From Ceratorhiza oryzae-sativae (taxonomy: Eukaryota; Basidiomycota; Agaricomycetes; Cantharellales; Ceratobasidiaceae), in assembly GCA_030998015.1 (NCBI GenBank), contig JARWMV010000240.1, positions 1,302,001-1,366,000 on the forward strand: DNA of 64,000 bases, in the 5' to 3' direction. This document shows positions 24,901-36,457 of the stretch, one piece after another (within the stretch, counting starts at the first letter, position 1; each line of letters starts with the position of its first letter). The notes under the pieces are model-generated. The model saw nothing but the letters and a program-made list of their open reading frames with translations. It did not search any database and was not told the origin of the DNA. The translations under genes and the position numbers were made by a program.

Positions 24901-26656
24901 GAAGCGAGAAACCCACTGCGCGGCCATACGAGCGCCGTCTGGTGTGTGGGATACTCGCCCGATGGCGCACATATCGCTTCTGGATCGGCCGACTGCACTA
25001 TCCGCATCTGGAGCTCGTCGGGTGGCACCAAAGCAAAGGTCGTGCTGGAAGGGCACACTGGTGGCGTAAACTCGATAGTCTACTCTCCCAGCGGCAAGCA
25101 TGTCGTATCCGGCTCGGACGACAGGACGGTCCGCATATGGAGTATAAGCAAGAAAAAGACGCGCGTCGATCCGCTAAAAGGTCACTCGGGTCGTGTTCGA
25201 ACGGTGACGTACTCGCCCGATGGTCAACGCGTCGCTTCTGGTGCCGAAGACTACACCATACGCATTTGGGATCCACAAAATGGTAGACAAGTTGGTGAAC
25301 CGCTCGAGGGGCACGCGTCTATTGTCCACTGCGTCTTGTACTCTTCAGACAGCAGGCTCATCGTCTCTGGCTCGTACGACCGCACTGTCCGTGTCTGGGA
25401 CGCTGGTTCTGGTCAGACTGTTGCGGGTCCGTTCACCGGGCATACGAGCTGGGTGTGCTCTGCGGCGTTCATGGCTGGCAGTGCTCGAGTTGTGTCATGT
25501 TCGAGTGACGGTACGATCCGTGAATGGGACTTGGAGGATGTATACGCGCGTGCTAGTCGTTCTGATGAGCATACCGGATGGATGACGTCAGTCGCGTTCT
25601 CACCTGACAGCAGTTGCATCGTGTCTGGCGGAGAGGACGGCGCTGTGCGAGTGTGGGATGTGGGTGGGGACGATGAGATATAATGCACTCACGGGACACA
25701 CCTCCACAGTTTTGTCCGTCGCGTACTCTCCATGTGGTGGTTATATCGCCTCTGGGTCCAATGATTACACAATTCGCATCTGGGATGCAAGGACTGGGCA
25801 GCTTAGAGGCCAACCGCTCAACGGTCACACGAGCGGCGTCAACTCGGTGGCGTTCTCTCCCGACGGCAGTCGACTCGCATCTGGCTCCGGCGACCGGACC
25901 ATCCAAGTCTGGGATGTGCAGTCTGGCTCTGTCGTGGCAGGTCCATTCACCGGTCTCACTCATTGGATTCGGTCGGTGGCATACTCACCCGACGGCACAC
26001 GCATCGTCTCGTGTTCTATAGACAAGACTGTGAGGGTATGGGACGCACAGACTGGAGCAACTGTTGCTGGCCCGTTCAGCTGCTCTTCAAGTTCTGTCAT
26101 GTACTCGTCCGATGGCACTCGGATCTTGTGCACTTCCGGTCACGATGTGGTCGTCCTGGATGCGCTGACTGGACAAGTGGTGACTGGTCCATGCACAGGA
26201 CATACGGACTTAGCCAGATCGGCGGTGTTCTCCTCTGACAATCGTCACATCATTTCTGGGTCACGTGACCGTACCATTTGTGTATGGGATGCGCAGACAG
26301 GTCACCTTGTCAACGGCCCGTTTCATGCACACACCAACCTGGTGACGTCATTAGCGTGCTCACCTGACGGGCGTCTCGTTGCTTCGTGCTCTGGCGATGG
26401 CACAATCCGCATCTGGGACTCGCACATGCTCACGTCGCCCCCACCACCAGACAACAGCTGGTGGACTGTGAACAAGGATGGCTGGGTCGTGGGTCACGAC
26501 TCGCGTCTGCTGGTGTGGGTTCCGCCAGCCCTACTACGGACAGGACTGAAGTGGCCGCAGTATGTGACATTGATACCTGAGCCGAGCCAGTGGCAGCTGG
26601 ATCTAACCGAAACGCATTTGGGTACCGAGTGGGCCAATTGCTACGTGGACGCGTAG
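21967..26656 (+). CDS. NACHT-WD40 (NWD) STAND / NLR-like protein
   Basis: About 1,470 residues. Six exons: 21967-22275, 22344-22474, 22527-22665, 22716-22763, 22821-24347 and 24397-26656; all joins keep phase. Residues 1-60 hold two copies of a 26-residue Pro/Ser-rich repeat, followed by a helical N-terminal domain. The NACHT NTPase has Walker A GMAGTGKTT (about residue 266) and Walker B LLVVIEGLDEC, with the fungal tail TSRPEPDIRRRM. A winged-helix region follows, then 14 WD40 repeats (about residue 810 on), enough for two seven-blade propellers, and a conserved NWD C-terminal tail (SWWTVNKDGWVVG). The family senses ligands through the WD repeats and acts in non-self recognition or death signalling in fungi. 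One base must be removed from a G run near 25655-25665, between repeats 8 and 9; otherwise the protein stops at 25683 after eight repeats. Confidence 0.92.
21988..22143 (+). repeat. 78-bp tandem repeat inside the NWD N-terminus
   Basis: Two head-to-tail 78-bp units (21988-22065 and 22066-22143), each coding 26 residues of the form QTAAPTPxQAPN...PSSxTSxLVQ. The length is a multiple of three, so copy number can change without breaking the frame. Confidence 0.88.
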
Positions 26657-28384
26657 AATACGAGTCATTGGTCGGCAAACTACAGGACAGGTACAAGCAG
26701 GGGAGTGTGATTTTCTATGTGATTCTCTATGTAATATTCTTGGTGTATGTCGTCTGAAGGTGTAGGTATGAACGAAGATTAATGTATGATATCTGTCAGG
26801 GTATGATCACGTATACATGACCAGGGGGGATGGAATCTACAGGCAGGTATTCGTGCCAGAACATGATTCTGAAAGATAGAATATTGTCACAGAAGCGAAA
26901 TGTAGCAAAGATCACACCATGAATGGCTAAGCGAGCGGCACATCCAAAAGCGCTGCGTTGTTGGAACGCAGCACGAAGACTCGCAGAGTTGCTATGCCCA
27001 TCGCATGCTTGTGTCACGGGGGGCTGAGGATTAGACACGAAGGTCCACCTTCGATTACCTGTACATGGCTTGACTATCTAGCATGGCTCGACCGACGGGT
27101 ATCTGCTCGCCTAGGCTGGTGAGCAGAAGGATGTGGTTGTGCGAAAGAGGGTGACTGGCGAGTCACATCAGCGCTTAGCCTCCTGTTCTGCAATATTTCC
27201 TGGTTGCATCATCCTGTGCTTGACTTGTAGTGGCCGCCTGCCCCTCATCGTCCGCAGTCACAAGAGGTACTCGTCTCGGTCTTCATCCTTGCATCGTGTG
27301 CGCCACGCCAACCGTCCAAGTTGCTCCCAATGTGCGCCACGCCCACCACTCGTCCAAGCCGTTGTCTGGCGGAGCTCCATATCCCTCAGACAGCCATATT
27401 AGCCGGCAAGAACTCCCGCAACATGACCTAGACCGAGATAGACGATCCTTCAAGGCATGGCGTTGGCAAAATAATGCCCGAGTGCTGCAGTTGGGCCGGG
27501 AGACCCTTCAATGCGATGCACACCCAGTGAAGTTCGCCCAAAGCAGCGCGTAGCCAGCAGACCGGTGCGCTTGGTGATGTCTCGGCGTCGGTCAGAGACG
27601 AAGCTAACCATTTCCCACCCTTTTGCATGGTTGCGGTCGTTGACCGCGAGAGCAGCAAAGGCCACTATTAGCTCGGTTGTTGATGAACTGCGTGGCACCC
27701 TGTCGCTCGTTTGAGCTTGAACAATCGAGAGTCTTGATTCATGCGGTGCGGGGTTAGTGCATTGAGTGGCTCGCATCGAACAGATCCGTGTCCCAGACAG
27801 GAGGACAGTCGGTTTTGATAGCACAGCGACCTGGGTGAATTTGCACATAATGCTTTCATTTAACAGGTATGAACGCTAACGTATTCAGCGTGCCAGGTTT
27901 CCAGTCCCACTTCCAACCCTTTTAAGGTTCTGCCGATGCCACACGGCAATCCGGGGATCGTGCCACCAGCTTGCCACCGATATCATCCCACCACTGTGGC
28001 TTGATTGAAGCCGCCATCTTCGCTCTTCAAGCCCTCGGTGCGTCGAGTTTAAGCTCTGCATTAGTTTATAGAACGCTTAGCCCACTGTCCGCACCGATGT
28101 CTGCGTATATCATGCCAATCAACAGCACCCCGTTCCACATAAACTCGACCGGACATTCAAAGATATCACATGTTTGATCCAGGCATGGAGGGGCCAGAGA
28201 GGATTCTGGATGTAGATTTGCCGAGGTGCAAAAGTCGGAACTGGAGCAGCTATTGTATCATTGGTATTGCCCCCTACAGCGCCTGATGCAGTTCTCGGGC
28301 TGCAACCCAGCAAACTTTGAAAGGCGAAGCACTGCAAGCAGAATCCCAACCCTAACAACCAGCCCTGCGTTCCCGACTCGCACC
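26657..28384. other. Intergenic, no gene recognised
   Basis: Lies downstream of the NWD gene. Open frames here are short, mutually overlapping and without domain signature. Part of it may be further decayed LINE sequence belonging to the relic that follows, but no RT motif could be read. Confidence 0.4.
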
Positions 28385-29556
28385 CAGGTGATTGTGGACG
28401 TACGGCTGGATCAGTCGGACCTACAGATCTTTGCGAATGGCTCACGCTCGGTGGAAGGGGTCTGGGCGGCAGCTGTGCTACTAGAACAGAGGAGAATTAA
28501 AGACATGTCGGGCTTGCGGCTCGTGACTCGGGAAAACCACTCTGCGTTGGGCGCGGAGCTCATAGCCATCCTGATAGCGATGCACCTCCTTGAGCTTCAT
28601 GGAGGGAGAGAAGCCACGAACCTTTCCGACTCGCAGCTGGCCATCAAAGTTGTTCTGGGGAACACGGTAAGGGTCGCCCACTGGATGATGAAGGCCGCTA
28701 GGCGGAGCTTGGTGAAGGTCAGAAACAAGAAAGGAGGAACGAAAGTTCGACCCCTATGGTGCCCAGGACACTCGGGTATTACACGACACGAAAGAGCAAA
28801 CACAGAATCGAAACTATCAGCCCGGGGCAAACCCTACCCTCAATTCGCCACACCCAGAGCGCTCCTCCTGCCACACCTGCTCATAAACCCAAACACGTTT
28901 ATAAGACGCCTGAGAGAAGAAAACCGGCTGGCTGGCGATCGTTTCTGGCTGGGCACCCCCCGCAGGAATCCAGCTTCATCAGAGATACACCATCCTCTCC
29001 CCTTCGAACTTCCTAGCACACACCCAAGGCCTCCCAAGGCCGAGGGCGTCCCGCTAAACCACCATCTGCACCGGATCCAGACCAAAAATTCCTCGGACTG
29101 TGATGACTGAAAAGGCTATCCAGAAACAGTCGCGCACTTTCTACTACGCTGTTCCCACTACGCTGCCGAACGTTACATCTACCTCGAGTCCGCTGACCTC
29201 GACCCGCTATCACGAGAATTCCTCTTCTCCGCTAGAGAAACACTTTCTCTATTCGATTTTCTCAGGGCTACAGGCCGCTTCAATGATTCTCTTAGATAGT
29301 TTCCTCTGTTCTCTGGCCGCGATGCGTCTCCCCTCCTAGCTCCGGCCCTCGGGCCTTCTGCCGATTTACATAAGCCCTAGTTTCAGATGATATAGCATGT
29401 GGTATACAGCCTGGCTTTTCGCTCCTCCACCACAAGTCTCCCTTGAATCTTCCGCCCACTAGGACGCCTCGGACTGCTCGTCTGTATTGTTCTCATACGT
29501 CACACCATGGGGCCTAGCCCTGAAACGATGCTAAATAAATCTGACCTAAAAAACAA
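28385..29556 (+). mobile_element. Decayed LINE, RNase H and 3' end
   Basis: Relic of a second, different LINE on the plus strand. The readable part contains an RNase H fold in which the first catalytic Asp is replaced (FANGS instead of TDGS), while the Glu (ALGAELIAIL) and a later Asp (LSDSQ) remain. LWCPGHSGI and an altered terminal motif (RANTESK) follow. TGA at 29108-29110 stops the frame, which continues beyond it into a zinc-motif-like stretch (ETVAHFLLRC) and on to a second stop near 29307. The 3' end appears to lie near 29556, where AATAAATCTGACCTAAAAAA occurs. Inactive. Confidence 0.8.
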
Positions 29557-30622
29557 CAAGATTGGTATTGGTGGTGCGGGGGTTTTATGTACGAGCGAGG
29601 CATGGTTCGGTGCGCGGCTCTAACGGAGGAGAGAAAGCATGAAGATCCTCAACCGAGTTGCCGCCTCGATGAGGCTTGACACATCGTCGTTGGTGAGCCT
29701 TCCTGACTTGTGGAATGCGTTGGCCGATCTAACGAACGGAATCGGTATATCAAGCCGCCATGTGTGGAGGAGTCAAAGGTCGACGATAGGATGTTGTGAT
29801 GGAGAGGGGATCATCGATAGACCATTTCCGCACAGACTTTGATTTCCCCTTCCGGTAGTTTTTCAGCAACATTGTCGCGAGTCTTGGATGTGACTGACTG
29901 CGAGCTAGACGTGGGGGTGTATCATCCAATGACGTTGTGAGAGCACTAAATTGTGAATACACATGGACAAATCATGAATTGGTCAGTGAGGGTTTGGCCC
30001 ACAGTTCTCCGAGAAGAAACAACGCCACACGCCGAGCGCAACAAAATCACTGGTGCCAAGATCCACCAGTCTCCTCTCGGCCCCCACAAAACACTCAGGA
30101 AATACGCCAATAAAATAGCGCAGTCGTCGACAGTGCCATGATGCAGCCTGCCTAAACATCCGAATGAAAGGGCAAGAATCGATTTGCGAAACGAAACACC
30201 GCACGAGTCTAATCGCGGTCAGTTATTGAGTCAATCGGTGAGTCATCATCTAGGATCGTGCATTGTCTTACTCAATGATCTGCTCGGCCTCGGTGTAATT
30301 CTTTCACATTCGGACCGCTCGACGTCAGGATAGATATCCGCCTTGAGGGGGTCATTTTTGAGCCTAGTCGAAGGCCTTGTAGCAGGCTGAACATCAACAC
30401 TACTGGAGCAACTGTGTTTTTCTCTTTTCACAGACGACAGAATCGATTTAGATTAATGTGGCAGAGACATCTGGGCAACAATTAGGCAAGTCATGCGGAA
30501 GTTCCATAAAAGGGCTGGACAATCCAATTTACATCTCGATCACTTGGACCACACACCTACCACGTTCCTCGGAACCCATTTCCACTTGCCACCTACGCAG
30601 CTATCACTACTTTGAATCCTAG
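29557..30622. other. Intergenic
   Basis: Spacer between the LINE relic and the transcription-factor gene. The right part is presumably the promoter of the latter. No motif was identified. Confidence 0.45.
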
Positions 30623-33600
30623 ATGCAGAACCAGTCCGCTGGCCGAAAATCAGGAGGTCGTTTGAGGATCAAGCTCGAACCGCCGTGCTGCGACCAATGT
30701 CGCACGGACAAGGTTCGCCGTCTATTCCTCTACGCGTGATGTGTCGCGCCGACCAAGATACGAAATTCGCTTTAGGTGTCTTGCAGATCTCCTCAATCGG
30801 TCGACGAGCGGTGTGGACGATGCGAAGAAAACAATGTCACTTGTTCCTGGGTACTCGGTCCCAGACCATCTGGACGGTCACCTCCATCGCCCTCGTGAGT
30901 GTCCATGACTCCGAGATGACGGCTACGCTCACAAACTGACAGGTATGTCGTATACCTCGAGACTCAAGTCGGCAAACTCGAGAAAAAGCTGCGCGAGGTC
31001 AGTGGGTTTCCTCGCTGTGTCCGATGACGATATACCGATTCTTGGAAGATCTTGCCCGGGATAAATCTTAACCGAGAGCTCGAGACCCTGGCGGGGGCTG
31101 CTCCTCCTCGCGTCGCCCAACCCGCTGTCCAATCGAGTGTCGCACCGGCTGTGGCCTCTTCGTCCAACGCCCCGACTCTACCCGCTTCGCCCCCGCGTGT
31201 TCAGCCTGAGGATTCGCACGGCGTCTCGGCGGCGGCTGAACTGCTCAAGCAGGTCCGGCTCACGGTCAAGTCAGACCCAGATCTTGGTTATAGCCAACAC
31301 AACCCATCTCTGCGCAAAGATACGTACTGGTCCGAGACAGCGTCGACGAGGCCAAAGGAACCGCGTTATCACGGCCAATCGAGTGGAGAAATCCTTCTTC
31401 GGGATGCAAAAGAGCTCAAGCAAGAGTACGAGGAGCTATCGTTGAGCGCGTACGAGGAGAGATCCACACCGAGCCAGCACGTGTCCAATCCACCCACTTT
31501 CTGGACGAGTACTGGTTACCCGCAGATTGATAACCTGTCGAACATATTTCCATCCACGCCGTTTCCTCGCCCGAAGCCTCCGCGAGTTCGTATTCGCCAG
31601 CGGCGGCCGGAGTTTTGGCAGCCCACTCCTCCAGAACAGCGGGCATTGGCGAGAGATGTATGGGCAACAGGCCTTCCGAGTTTGACCGAAGTGAATGCCG
31701 AACCTCACTTCAGCGAAGTTGTGCTTCCTCCCCCTGATCTCCTGCATTCCCTTGTCGATCTGTTTTTCATCCATGCGAACGCGTTTGCCCCTATCCTGCA
31801 CCGACAATCATTCGAGCAAGAGCTGGCACGAGGTACCCACCTGCTACAAGTGTTACAGCGCCGAGCTCTGGATAGGAAAAACGGGATAATGAGCAACGAC
31901 AATCATTTCGACTCGACAGTTGACCAGACGAGAGGCGCTGGAACGTTTGCGCGCCTTGTGCTGATGGTATGCGCATGTGCCAGTAAATGGAGCTCGGATC
32001 CTAGGGTGTTAGCTAGCTTGCCAGAGGGCAAGGCGACCGAGTTGAATGCTAAACTGGTGTCGCTGAGCGCTGGGTATCCGTTCTTTCGACAGGTGGATCC
32101 ATGGTGCCGGACTTGGTGCGCGCAGGCGGGGTTATGGGATATGCAGATATATTTTGTGAGCGTCTCATCACTGTTGTAGAGTGCCGAATTAAATGTCTGT
32201 CGGATTTACCTAGCTCTTGGCGGCGTACCTCCATGCGTCTTCAGCGTGTTATGGCGCTTGGATCGTGGTCGGGATCGCGATCCGGTTCGCTCAAGACATC
32301 GGGGCACACAGAAAGAAAGACGGAAACACGATCGAGAACGAGTTGTACAAGCGGTCGTTTTGGTGAGTTGAAATCTCTCGGGTTGGGTTCGGGCTCGAGG
32401 GCCGAGGGGGAGAGGGGAGCACGGGCCACACCTATGCCATATGTTCTCAGGGCTGTGTCGAGTTGAGGGGTGATCATGCGTCGTACACACTTGGTATTTA
32501 TCCGTTGGGAGCAATGCGGGAGCGATACGGGAGCGATAGTTCATTTTCCCTGAGATCACGCCTCATCATCGCCACTTCCTGACACGATCGCGTCTGAGTG
32601 CATCAGCACCACGTTTGCTTCCTGACAGCGCATCTTCTGAGATTTGCAGTTTTCCAATTGGTTGATTTATTTCGGGATTGCGTCGCGCGTTGCCACCCTT
32701 TTTATCTGGCCTCAATTATTTCTTTTTGTCTTGGGCCAGGCTTATCCAAAAAAAAAATGTTGACTAGATTCTATTCGCAGGGCGCTGCTGGTGTTAGACC
32801 GTTTTTTAAGGTACACCTGCGTTTTTGTACTTGAATATTTGACTGAACCTGGTTTTGATTTTTTCAGTGGTGTGCTTGGTCGTCCGGCGGCCATGCAAGA
32901 TCTGGAGTAAGGCTCACTTGTGACTGGCAAGAACACGTCTGATTTCTATCTCCAGGTCGGACCTCGAGGACCCCATCGAAGTTGATGACGAGTACTGGCC
33001 AATAAGCGGAGAACCAAACCAACCCGGCGGGAAACCATCGCGAATCTCGTATTTCAACTGCATGATAGGTTTGAGTCGTGTGCTGGGTAAAGTTCAACAG
33101 ACAGTGGTGAGCGTCAATAGCCTGATTTCAGCCATTATGCTGTGGACATGACCGATTCAACTTTGCCCTGTCCTTAGTTTGCGATCGGTAGAACCAAACG
33201 ACAGATGGAATTGATTGAGCCCGAGAAGAAGAAAATGTTACTCCAAGATCTTCAAGGCCGGATGGGGGAATGGCGATTGACTGTCCCATATCATCGTGGG
33301 TTGATGTTGGTTACCGATACATTACACCAGCTCAAACCCCAAACAGTTCGGCTGCCTCACCCCGGGATGCTCACCCCACCCATGTTCCTGGCCCAGGCTG
33401 TCTCTTTGTGGGCGACATATCACAATATCATGATCTTGATTCACAGACCGTTTATCACGATCAAATCGTCCCCGCTCGCAGGTTTGTCCACCATCAATCA
33501 CATGATTGAGCATCACTCATCGGCTCCGTCCCGACAGCTGAGTCCTTGGAGATTTGTCGGTCTTCTGCCCGCGAGTGCGCGAGGATGCTCGAATCTTATC

Positions 33601-34492
33601 TTCGGGTTGGCGAAAACACGGATGCATACGTGCTGTTTGCCATTCAACCCGCGTTTTCGAGCGCGATGGTCTTGCTCGTTGACATCCTCGCTACGAAAAA
33701 TGCTGAGAAGCATGGAGCAAGCGAGTATGCATCAGACACGGGTTATCCCCTGTGGGAAAAAGAACAAGATGTAGAGCGATGTATGAGGGTATTGGCTTGC
33801 GCTGAGCACAGGTGGCGTGATGCCGGTCGGCTCCAGTAAGTGTAGCTGTTTCTCTAGCTACCGCTTGCTGATGCTAGTACAGTGATATTCTTCGAGAGTT
33901 TCAGAGATCCGGACGAATTAGTCCTTTTCATGCTAATGCTCAGACCGAGTACCCCAATGCTGTCGTTGTTAATACGGCACCGTCGACATTCGCCTGGGAT
34001 ACGGCCCGACAGCCGCACCAAACCCCATTCCCGAGCTTTCTCACTGACACATCAATGACTAACCCCAATTTCGGGTTGCAGCCAGAAAAACATGTGTATG
34101 CGCGATCGGAATCATCACAGACCTCGATATCCAGGTCTTCAGTTTACGACCCTCCTACTCTCAACTTCGAATCCCCTACTCATTTCGGCCCTGCCACTCT
34201 TAGCCAGCCTTTAACCCAATCCAAAGACTACCTATCAAACTATGCCAGTAGTTCTCGGATAAAACCAACGAACTTAGCTCATTCCAATCCAGTAGAGTCT
34301 CACTGGCAACACCGCGAGCCCCATCTGGAAGGCGCTCTCTACAACGAAAGCTTTCACACACCATTTCCGGGTTCTCTACCACAATTATATCCAATTCCTA
34401 ATCTCCATCGAGAAGTGGAACCTGAAGACGCTCTGGGCGAGAGGGAACAGAATCCCGAATGGACGACCAACACACGAGAGTCTTCCTCGTGA
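30623..34492 (+). CDS. Zn2Cys6 transcription factor with fungal-specific domain
   Basis: Nuclear binuclear-zinc-cluster regulator, 983 residues. Eleven exons: 30623-30712, 30776-30894, 30943-30997, 31049-32155, 32214-32362, 32782-32811, 32868-32906, 32956-33106, 33178-33481, 33538-33835 and 33883-34492; the total is a multiple of three. Cysteines C23-x2-C26-x6-C33...C43-x2-C46-x6-C53 form the DNA-binding cluster. A short coiled coil follows (YLETQVGKLEKKLRE). The fungal-specific regulatory domain is seen in LVDLFFIHANAFAPILHR, AIRFAQDIGAHRKK, ELYKRSFW and LDRFLSGVLGRPAAM. The tail is Ser/Pro/Gln-rich. One intron (32363-32781) is 419 nt, far longer than the others. The domain pattern is shared with many regulators, including XlnR-type ones; the target genes cannot be read from sequence. 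Confidence 0.95.
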
Positions 34493-35459
34493 GTGGTTCT
34501 ATTCAAGTATGTGCACAACGTTACCGACGCACACTTGTGGACATGTAGACTGTCACAATGGGAGACGATGAAGAACAACACCATGTATTTGGCCCGCACA
34601 TCGCACCTTGAGTAGTCTCGCGTGACGTGAGTATTTCAAGCAATGTGATATTTACCTTTCTTTTGCTTACTTTGCTTGAGTTGTAGGTATTGAGATGACG
34701 CATACATTTTAACGATACTCTCGTATAGAAGTCTTGTAATGCTTTCTTGGGTTGAATGCTGTCATGTTTTGGTGCAATATGTAGTTTTACATGATAGATC
34801 GCAAGTCGTGTCTATTCAATTTAACTGGATAAAATTATCTGAGGCACAGATGGAAGATCTCACATCATAAAGCGTAGGCAGTCTATTCTCCGACCGCATA
34901 CTCTGGTACTAGGCCTAATGGTGTTCGGTTCCACTAGGTTCGATTCATAAAATGGTGTGTTGCAGCCGAATACGCTCATTTAGAAGTGCGGATGATTAGC
35001 GGCTGTCTGCGATTGATGGTTATTGTCGACCATCGAGGAGCCGCACTCAAGGCGATCAAAATGGTTCAGGAAGAATGCACTGAACAACTTGGCGATGGCG
35101 ATTTTATCTGAATATGACCGTCAGGGAGGTTATTCCAGGGCTTTCACTAGTAGCCTCTCAACCACAGCTTGTTAGTTTGGTGAGATGATCGCGAGTAGAA
35201 CTCTCCACGGCGTATATGCAGCAAGTTGGGGGTATCATATCGGATATTATCCAAGCCCTTTCTCTTTTCACGTTTTCTCATAAGGGATATGCTCTTCGAT
35301 ATGTTCGCTTCCGCTGTCTATGGTGGCAAAGTGATGAGACAAGGGGAATGGGTTCAACCGTCAAGATATTATGCACATCCAGCCTACAATTCTTCCAAGC
35401 ATTCGGTAGGGCACACTTGAGCCTCCAGAAGTAAGCAAATCTAATGGATATTTAGGCAA
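34493..35459. other. Intergenic, convergent 3' ends
   Basis: AT-rich spacer between the transcription factor and the thaumatin-like gene, which face each other. No feature recognised. Confidence 0.5.
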
Positions 35460-36457
35460 CTACGGACAGAAAGTCAACGTATCTAGGATTTAAAATAGCC
35501 ATCAGATCCAGCAACCAAAATTGAGAACGGGTGACTTACAATCTGCCTTCTTGGAGGCCGGGCACGTCCAGAGAGCGGTACCGCTGGACTCGTCATAGGC
35601 ATAAACGTAAGACCTGGGGCAAGCGTTTTTGAAGTACGAGTAGTACTGCACTCCAGATGGTGGACAAGTAGCTGGCGTGCTATACTGGCCAGAGCAGCAG
35701 TTCTTGGAGTTGGCCTGGTTGCCGTCGAGATTCGCGACGCAGGCGGACTATGAGCGAGCAATGTCAGCCTATCGAATCAGTCGTAAATGCGAGAGATGGA
35801 GAGCCTACCTTGCAGCCGAGAGGGAAACCTGTCGAGTCGAACGGGCCCTTGAGAGGAGCTGGGCAGTTCGGGCCAAGGTCAACCGCGCATTCCGCGACCG
35901 GGCATCCTACGTTGTTCGAGATACGCATGGGCAGGTTGTATCCGTCGACCAGGGATACTGTAAAAAATCTCAAACTTCTCTTCCTCGCACCTCCTGATCA
36001 GACGACTAACCATCATACCAATCCTGTCCACCGCTCGCACTCAGAGTCCACTCGGCAACACTGGCAGGAGGAACACCTGTACCGGTGCGAGGATCACACT
36101 TGAGACCACCGTTGCAGCCACCATCAGCACAAGAGTTGGGACCAGGGTTTGACGAAAAGTTGCAGTTGCGACGACCCCAGATGCGGCCAGCCTTCCAGTT
36201 GTCGGGTACGGTAAAAGTACGCTTCGACCAGGCTGGAGCTTCCCAGCCAGTTTCTATGGCAGGGACGGCAGATCCGACGTTCAGATCGGTCTGGAAGGGA
36301 GAAAAATTAATCATGCTGGTAGATCAAAGAAATATAATTGACGTACAAAAACCGCGGGCCAAATTGTGAACGGGCATGCATTATACACAGTAAAGGTACG
36401 ACCGAGAGCCGAGCCGGCAAGGGTGAGCGCAGAAGCAGCGATCGTGAAGGATTTCAT
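35460..36457 (-). CDS. Thaumatin-like protein
   Basis: Secreted thaumatin-like protein of 256 residues, a family that binds or hydrolyses beta-1,3-glucan and acts on fungal walls. Five exons: 36457-36347, 36290-36011, 35957-35809, 35747-35540 and 35482-35460; all phases agree. A signal peptide (MKSFTIAASALTLAGSALG) precedes RTFTVYNACPFTIWPA. The remaining hallmarks are ETGWEAP, GRIWGRRNC, a YNLPMRI segment and the terminal DYTLTFCP. The product has 16 cysteines, the number that forms eight disulfides in the family. It is probably intact. The role could be wall remodelling or interaction with a plant or other microbes. Confidence 0.95.
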
